Below the pieces are notes generated by a model that had not been told where the DNA came from, searched no databases, and was given only the letters and a program-made list of their open reading frames with translations. From Clostridia bacterium (GTDB lineage: Bacteria; Bacillota; Clostridia; Christensenellales; Borkfalkiaceae): a DNA stretch of 10,238 nucleotides. The stretch spans positions 1-10,238 of the forward strand of contig JAGCIP010000023.1 in assembly GCA_017648525.1 (NCBI GenBank), given 5' to 3'. The first letter of the stretch is position 1, and every line of letters begins with the position of its first letter. Made by a program: the position numbers and the translations under genes. Positions 5,841 through 10,238 of the stretch are shown piece by piece.

Positions 5841-7640
5841 AAAGAAGACAAGATTAAAGTGCGTGCTAAAGATAAAAAAACTAATAAAACATCTAAAAAC
5901 GGCAAGGCGGTTAAAAGCGCTGTTAAAGGCGTTAAAACAAAAAAAAGTCAAAAGCCGTTAAAGACTGTTAAATTAGATAAAAAGGAAAGAGAAGAAAAGA
6001 AATCCTTAAAAATTAGGTTTTTAGGTGGTGTTGGCGAAATAGGTAAAAATATGACTGCGTTAGAATACGGTAAAGATATTATCGTGATAGATGCGGGTAT
6101 TACTTTCCCCGGCGATAATATGCCGGGTGTAGATTTGGTTATTCCGGACGTTACCTATCTTGCGGAAAATAAATCTCGTATTCGTGGAATAATCATCACG
6201 CATGGGCATGAAGACCATATAGGTAGTATTCCGTACGTTATGAAAGACTTATCAGCACCTATTTTTGGAACTAAACTAACTCTTACTCTAATTGAAAGCA
6301 AACTCAAAGAGCATAAGTTAAACGAAGTAAGCCTAAATTGTATAAAGGCAGGCAGTACTATAAAACTCGGTTGTTTTAGCATTGAATTTATCAACGTAAA
6401 TCACTCTATTGCTGGCGCAGTTGGTTTATCTATAACAACACCCGTCGGCGTGGTTTTCCACTCTGGAGATTTTAAGATAGATTATACGCCCGTTAACGGG
6501 GAAACTATGGATTTATCTAGGATTTCCGAGATAGGTAAAAACGGCGTTCTTCTAATGATGGCAGATTCTACCAACATAGAGATTGACGGCACTACAATGA
6601 GTGAAAGCGTTGTTAAAGAAACGCTAGACCACGTTTTTGCAGACAACCTTAAAAAGCGTTTAATAATTGCAACTTTTGCATCCAACGTGCATAGATTACA
6701 GCAAATTTTAGATTTAGCGGTGAAATATAAGAGAAAGGTTGCCTTTTCGGGTAGAAGTATGATAAACATAGCCGAGGCGGCGTCAAAAATCGGCGAACTT
6801 ACTATTCCCGACAACCTTATTATAGACGTAGAGAAAATTAAAAACTTCAAAGACGAGCAAGTTTTAATTGTCTCAACAGGAACGCAAGGCGAACCTATGA
6901 GTGCCTTAACCCGTATGGCAAGTGGTGAATTTAACAAGGTTGTTATCAGCAAGAACGACACCGTTGTAATAAGCGCATCCGTAATTCCTGGAAATGAAAA
7001 GATGATTTATGGTGTTATAAATAATTTGTACAAGTTGGGTGCAGAAGTTATTTACGAATCATTAGAGCCTATTCACGTTTCAGGACACGCTTGCCGTGGA
7101 GAATTAAAACTATTACACACCTTAATTAAGCCAAAATTCTTTATTCCCGTGCACGGAGAATATCGTCATCTAAAAAAACACGCCTTACTTGCGCAAAGTA
7201 TAGGCGTAAAAGAAAGCAATATTGCGATAGCCGAAATAGGCGACACCGTTGAACTTACCACTAAAACTATGCGTATGGGCGAAAAATTTAAGGCAGGCTC
7301 ACGCTTTGTTGACGGTGTTGGAATAGACGGAGAAGACAGTTTTGTTTTGAGAGATAGAATACGTCTTTCGGGCGACGGTTTGGTAGTGGTGGTAGTTGGT
7401 GTGGACGAGTTTAGCGCACAACTCACTTCGCTTGAAATTGTAGGCAAGGGCTTGGTGTTAAGCGATAGCGTCATTGAAGAAGCAAAGTCAAACGTTATTC
7501 ATACTTTAAGCCACGTTGATTTAAGAAAGGTAAAAGATGAAGAAGAACTTTCTAATATAATAAAGCGCAGTATCAAGAACTATTTATATAAATCGACCAA
7601 GAAAAATCCTATGATATTACCCGTAATTATGGTGGTGTGA
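5838..7640 (+). CDS. rnj: ribonuclease J
   Basis: RNase J is a zinc-dependent metallo-beta-lactamase/beta-CASP nuclease with endonuclease and 5'-to-3' exonuclease activity, central to mRNA decay and rRNA maturation in Firmicutes. With the TTG start it is 600 residues. The catalytic motifs, in this numbering, are HGHEDH (122-127), NHSIAG with His189, HSGDFKID with Asp211, the beta-CASP STGTQGEP (346-353), HVSGHA (413-418) and PVHGEYRHL (437-445), then the C-terminal domain. Before the core (starting at KIRFLGGVGEIGKN, residue 58) is a 57-residue extension very rich in lysine, probably disordered and RNA- or ribosome-contacting. The first gene of a three-gene operon, it ends one base before the next start codon. 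Whether it corresponds to J1 or J2 cannot be told here. Confidence 0.95.
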   Translation: MKEDKIKVRAKDKKTNKTSKNGKAVKSAVKGVKTKKSQKPLKTVKLDKKEREEKKSLKIRFLGGVGEIGKNMTALEYGKDIIVIDAGITFPGDNMPGVDLVIPDVTYLAENKSRIRGIIITHGHEDHIGSIPYVMKDLSAPIFGTKLTLTLIESKLKEHKLNEVSLNCIKAGSTIKLGCFSIEFINVNHSIAGAVGLSITTPVGVVFHSGDFKIDYTPVNGETMDLSRISEIGKNGVLLMMADSTNIEIDGTTMSESVVKETLDHVFADNLKKRLIIATFASNVHRLQQILDLAVKYKRKVAFSGRSMINIAEAASKIGELTIPDNLIIDVEKIKNFKDEQVLIVSTGTQGEPMSALTRMASGEFNKVVISKNDTVVISASVIPGNEKMIYGVINNLYKLGAEVIYESLEPIHVSGHACRGELKLLHTLIKPKFFIPVHGEYRHLKKHALLAQSIGVKESNIAIAEIGDTVELTTKTMRMGEKFKAGSRFVDGVGIDGEDSFVLRDRIRLSGDGLVVVVVGVDEFSAQLTSLEIVGKGLVLSDSVIEEAKSNVIHTLSHVDLRKVKDEEELSNIIKRSIKNYLYKSTKKNPMILPVIMVV

Positions 7641-7641
7641 G

Positions 7642-8226
7642 TTGGAAAGAATATACGAATTGAGAAAAGAAGCAAAAGCAAATGGAGAGCCGATACTTCG
7701 AGACAAATCGTTTGAACTTTTGCTTGAAACGATAAGAATAAAAAAGCCGACTAAAATCTTAGAAATAGGCGTAAATTTAGGACTTTCGGGCATAGCAATG
7801 CTATTAAATTGCCAAACAGCAAGTCTTACCGGTATAGAAATCGACGAAGAGAAGATTGCGCTTGCAAAAGAAAACTATAAAGAGTTTGGCGTAGATAAGC
7901 GCGCCAAGATTTTTCAAGGCGACGCGTCGGAAATCATACCCGTACTCACAGGTGAATACGACTTTATATTTTTAGACGGACCGAAAGGGCATTACTTTGA
8001 ATATTTGCCAAATTTATTAGCCGTGTTAAAGGTTGGTGGAACGCTGTTTGCAGATAACGTTTTATTCCGTGGTTTCGTTGACGGAACGGTTAAAACCCCG
8101 CACAGATATAACACGACGAAAAACAGTATGACCAAATTTTTAGATGCAATAACTAACGATAAAAAATTATCAACAACCATTTACAAAATGGAAGACGGAG
8201 TAAGCGTTACGGAAAAATTATTATGA
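7642..8226 (+). CDS. trmR: class I SAM O-methyltransferase, probable tRNA 5-hydroxyuridine methyltransferase
   Basis: The 194-residue protein has the O-methyltransferase (family 3) fold: SAM-binding EIGVNLG (41-47), the acidic strand end IEID (65-68), GDAS (93-96), the metal-site LDGPKGHY (111-118, Asp112) and ADNVLFRG (137-144, Asp138 and Asn139). It resembles B. subtilis YrrM/TrmR, which methylates 5-hydroxyuridine at tRNA position 34 to 5-methoxyuridine, and like yrrM it sits directly before a U32-family gene. That pairing supports the tRNA role over the catechol-type methyltransferase label common for this fold. It starts with TTG one base after the rnj stop, with GGTGG upstream; an in-frame stop at 7624-7626 rules out a longer start. 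It is about 20 residues shorter at the N terminus than the B. subtilis protein. Fold is certain; substrate is inferred. Confidence 0.85.
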   Translation: MERIYELRKEAKANGEPILRDKSFELLLETIRIKKPTKILEIGVNLGLSGIAMLLNCQTASLTGIEIDEEKIALAKENYKEFGVDKRAKIFQGDASEIIPVLTGEYDFIFLDGPKGHYFEYLPNLLAVLKVGGTLFADNVLFRGFVDGTVKTPHRYNTTKNSMTKFLDAITNDKKLSTTIYKMEDGVSVTEKLL

Positions 8227-9443
8227 GTAGAATAGAACTTTTATCGCCAGCAGGCGACATGAAAAAATTAAAGACGGCACTTTATTACGGTGCAGATGCC
8301 GTTTATATCGGCGGAAAGGCGTTAAGTTTGCGTGCGTTAGCTGGTAATTTTACCGACGAGGAAATTGAAAGCGCAGTAGAATACACGCATAAACTTGGCA
8401 AGAAAATTTACGTTACGGTAAATATTTTTGGGCGCAATGCGGACATAGACCGTGCGGGTGAATATTTTAAGTTTTTGGAAAAAGTAGGCGTAGACGGTGC
8501 GATAATATCAGACACGGGGCTTATTTATTTGGCAAAATCAGTTGCTCCTAACTTGCCGATAAACATTTCCACACAAGCGAACACTCTAAATTACAAAACC
8601 GTAGAGTTTTGGAGAGATTACGGGGTGAAAAGGGTTATTTTAGCAAGAGAATTAAATAAAGATGAGATAAAAGAAATTCACGAGAAAGTTCCCGATATAG
8701 AAATTGAAACCTTTATACACGGTGCAATGTGTATATCGTATAGCGGACGCTGTTTACTTTCCGATTATAGAACGGGAAGAAGTAGCAATCGTGGAGAGTG
8801 CGTTCAAGCCTGTCGTTGGAATTACGAAATTCGTGAAAAAGGTTCGGATTGCGACTTTATGGAAATGCAACAAGACGAGCGTGGAACTTATATAATGAAT
8901 AGCAAGGACCTTAATTTGTTGGATTATATAGGCGAACTCGATAGAGCGGGCGTCGTTTCATTTAAGATTGAAGGTAGAATGAAATCTGAATATTATTTGG
9001 CAACGGTTGTAAATGCTTATAGGAGAGCGTTAGACGCTTATTACGGTCAAGGCGACGATTATAAAAATAATCCACTCTTCCAAGAAGAATTGAAAAAGAC
9101 GGCGCACAGAGAATTTACCACAGCGTATTTTTTAGGCGATAACGACAGAACTGTTAATTACGACGATAGCCAAAGCAAAGGCACGCATAAGTTTATCGCA
9201 AACGTTTTAGCGGGGAATAGCGGTAGCGATTACGCTTTAATAGAAATGCGCAATAGGTTTAAGGTTGGCGATATTTTAGAAGTATTGTCCCCGACCGACA
9301 GTTTCAACAAACAAATAACTGTAACTCGCCTTGAAAACGAAAAAGGGCAAGCGGTTGAAGACGCAAAAATAGTTCAAGAAAAACTCCGTTTATACACCGA
9401 TATTCCCTTATACGAAGGCGACATTTTAAGAATAAAAGGCTAA
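8223..9443 (+). CDS. trhP: U32-family protein, probable prephenate-dependent tRNA uridine(34) hydroxylase
   Basis: The 406-residue protein carries the U32 signature FIHGAMCISYSGRC (164-177), followed by GECVQACRWNY (191-201). Cysteines 170, 177, 193 and a fourth in this region (Cys197 or Cys210) would hold an iron-sulfur cluster. It starts ISPAGD-like (IELLSPAGDM, 4-13) and ends with a beta-barrel domain from about residue 320. Although often labelled collagenase or peptidase U32, members such as E. coli YegQ/TrhP and B. subtilis YrrN/YrrO make 5-hydroxyuridine in tRNA with prephenate-derived chemistry. Its ATG overlaps the methyltransferase stop by four bases, so the U-to-ho5U and ho5U-to-mo5U enzymes are co-translated. 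B. subtilis has two adjacent U32 genes; only one is here, of the longer YrrO/YegQ type. Protease function is unlikely but cannot be excluded from sequence. Confidence 0.87.
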   Translation: MSRIELLSPAGDMKKLKTALYYGADAVYIGGKALSLRALAGNFTDEEIESAVEYTHKLGKKIYVTVNIFGRNADIDRAGEYFKFLEKVGVDGAIISDTGLIYLAKSVAPNLPINISTQANTLNYKTVEFWRDYGVKRVILARELNKDEIKEIHEKVPDIEIETFIHGAMCISYSGRCLLSDYRTGRSSNRGECVQACRWNYEIREKGSDCDFMEMQQDERGTYIMNSKDLNLLDYIGELDRAGVVSFKIEGRMKSEYYLATVVNAYRRALDAYYGQGDDYKNNPLFQEELKKTAHREFTTAYFLGDNDRTVNYDDSQSKGTHKFIANVLAGNSGSDYALIEMRNRFKVGDILEVLSPTDSFNKQITVTRLENEKGQAVEDAKIVQEKLRLYTDIPLYEGDILRIKG

Positions 9444-9446
9444 ATA

Positions 9447-9473
9447 AAAAACCACGGTAACACCGTGGTTTTT
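9447..9473. terminator. convergent bidirectional intrinsic terminator
   Basis: A perfect 12-bp stem AAAAACCACGGT / ACCGTGGTTTTT with a three-base loop (9459-9461) lies three bases after the stop of the U32 gene and 12 bases past the stop of the facing TetR gene. A- and T-tracts at the stem ends make it work in both directions. Confidence 0.92.
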
Positions 9474-9485
9474 GCATTTTCTTAA

Positions 9486-10088
9486 TTAGTCGTTAAACAA
9501 GCCGATAATCGTTTTTTCTACCATTGAACGCATTACGAAATAATCAATGTATTCGTGCTTATCAAAAACGTATTCGTGAGAAAAAGTTTGAATAACGTCC
9601 ATAGCAAGGTGAATTTTTTCAACGGCGTTTTCAACGTTTAATCCTAATGCGTTAAACTTTTCAGCAATCCGTAAAGTTATTTGGTCTTCAAGTTCGATAA
9701 ACTGAGCGTTTACAGCCTCGTCAGAGCCTGAAAGGGAGTGTAAAACTTCGTGAATTTTTCGATTGCTTTTGTGTGTTTTAATACACATATCAATAATTTT
9801 TTTAATTAAATTTTCAAAATCAATGGGGAGAGAAAGTTTATCAAAAAGCCTTAAAAACGGGTCGAAAACCTTGTTGATGTAAACCTCTAAAACGCAAATT
9901 AAAATATCTCGCTTATCTTGAAAATAGCCGTAAACTATGCCGGTTGAAACCCCTGCACGCTTGGCAATTTCCGCTGTGTTAGTGCCGTAATAACCAACTT
10001 CAGAAAAAAGTTGATAACCCGCCTCTATGATTTTGTTTTTCTTCTCAATGGACCGCTCTTGTCTCGGTTGTCTAACAACGTTTTTCAT
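9486..10088 (-). CDS. TetR/AcrR-family transcriptional regulator
   Basis: The 200-residue length is typical of the family. The N-terminal DNA-binding domain spans about residues 16-62: helix 1 KIIEAGYQLFSEVGY, then the helix-turn-helix TAEIAKRAGVSTGIVYGYF (38-56) with recognition helix near 48-54, then KRDIL. The remainder is an alpha-helical ligand-binding and dimerisation domain with no recognisable ligand class. The gene is alone on its strand, ends at the terminator at 9447-9473, and faces a divergent promoter leaving the window, so it most likely represses itself and that neighbour. Its consensus promoter lies only six bases ahead of the ATG and no ribosome binding site is present, so its mRNA is predicted to be leaderless. 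The true target and effector are unknown. Confidence 0.92.
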   Translation of the reverse strand: MKNVVRQPRQERSIEKKNKIIEAGYQLFSEVGYYGTNTAEIAKRAGVSTGIVYGYFQDKRDILICVLEVYINKVFDPFLRLFDKLSLPIDFENLIKKIIDMCIKTHKSNRKIHEVLHSLSGSDEAVNAQFIELEDQITLRIAEKFNALGLNVENAVEKIHLAMDVIQTFSHEYVFDKHEYIDYFVMRSMVEKTIIGLFND

Positions 10089-10094
10089 ATCAAC

Positions 10095-10123
10095 ATTATA
10101 TAATAAAATACAAGCGCTGACAA
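10095..10123 (-). promoter_or_regulatory. promoter of the TetR gene, predicting a leaderless mRNA
   Basis: On the minus strand TTGTCA (-35, 10118-10123) and consensus TATAAT (-10, 10095-10100) are 17 bases apart. Only six bases (GTTGAT) separate the -10 from the ATG, so the expected transcription start is the A of the start codon itself. Confidence 0.8.
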
Positions 10124-10135
10124 GGATTATGAATA

Positions 10136-10149
10136 TGAAAAAAATTTCA
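10136..10149. promoter_or_regulatory. palindromic operator candidate 1
   Basis: TGAAA-AAAA-TTTCA is a perfect 5-4-5 inverted repeat. It lies just upstream of the TetR gene's -35 in the divergent region, the usual place for a TetR-family operator. An almost identical copy lies exactly 30 bp to the right. Confidence 0.55.
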
Positions 10150-10165
10150 CAAATTTTAAAAAACC

Positions 10166-10179
10166 TGAAAAAAGTTTCA
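10166..10179. promoter_or_regulatory. palindromic operator candidate 2
   Basis: TGAAA-AAAG-TTTCA has the same arms as the site at 10136-10149 and, like it, continues as CA. It ends eight bases before the -35 of the rightward promoter at 10188. It probably binds the TetR protein encoded alongside, but this is inferred from position and symmetry. Confidence 0.55.
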
Positions 10180-10187
10180 CATTTTAG

Positions 10188-10216
10188 TTGACAAAGTTGA
10201 ATATAAATGATAATAT
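10188..10216 (+). promoter_or_regulatory. divergent promoter for a gene beyond the right edge
   Basis: A consensus -35 TTGACA (10188-10193) is followed 17 bases later by TAATAT (10211-10216), a four-of-six -10; overlapping GATAAT (10209-10214, 15-base spacing) or TATAAA (10214-10219) are alternatives. No start codon for the driven gene is visible before the window ends. Confidence 0.7.
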
Positions 10217-10238
10217 AAACACGAAAACTGAAACTTAT

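Noticed and set aside
6482..6961. A leftward open frame of about 160 codons inside rnj
   Set aside because: It is antisense to the conserved beta-CASP region of RNase J and has no promoter or ribosome binding site; composition alone explains it.
8223..9443. U32 gene as a secreted collagenase/peptidase
   Set aside because: There is no signal peptide, the conserved residues are cluster-type cysteines, and the methyltransferase partner matches the tRNA-modification context.

Overview
The window looks like chromosomal DNA from an AT-rich, low-GC Gram-positive bacterium, most likely an uncultured Clostridia-type Firmicute. The reasons are sigma-A type promoters of the TTGACA-N17-TATAAT kind, strong GGAG-type ribosome binding sites, TGA used as a stop, an RNase J, and the clostridial/bacillar families present. 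No rRNA, tRNA, CRISPR array, transposase or phage gene is visible. Coding is dense, and no stretch longer than about 190 bases lacks a gene.

Layout, left to right. Bases 1-183 hold what may be the last codons of a gene entering from the left, a GC-rich pair of stem-loops, and a bidirectional terminator. A leftward block follows: an AEC-family membrane transporter with its own promoter (184-1143), then a translationally coupled pair consisting of a DUF4130 (TIGR03915-type) protein and a radical SAM putative DNA-repair protein (1228-3221). The promoter of this pair is bracketed by two LexA-box-like palindromes. Next come a strong terminator and the serine operon serC-serA (3360-5599), also read leftward from a good promoter. 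A divergent intergenic region (5600-5837) separates it from a rightward operon of RNase J, a TrmR-like tRNA 5-hydroxyuridine methyltransferase and a U32-family TrhP-like tRNA hydroxylation protein (5838-9443). A 12-bp-stem convergent terminator closes that operon. Last is a leftward TetR-family regulator (9486-10088), whose upstream region carries two near-identical palindromes 30 bp apart and a divergent promoter pointing out of the window.

How the genes work together. SerA and SerC perform the first two steps of serine synthesis from 3-phosphoglycerate; the phosphatase SerB is not here. The TrmR-like and TrhP-like proteins would act in sequence on wobble uridine 34 of tRNA (U to ho5U to mo5U), and they are co-transcribed with the mRNA-decay nuclease RNase J. 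The radical SAM/DUF4130 pair is the least understood part. It has a 4Fe-4S radical SAM motif, a helix-hairpin-helix DNA-binding motif, a C-terminal sliding-clamp-like peptide (QLSIF) and SOS-like operators, all pointing to a damage-inducible DNA repair role whose chemistry is not established. The TetR protein probably regulates itself and the gene beyond the right edge.
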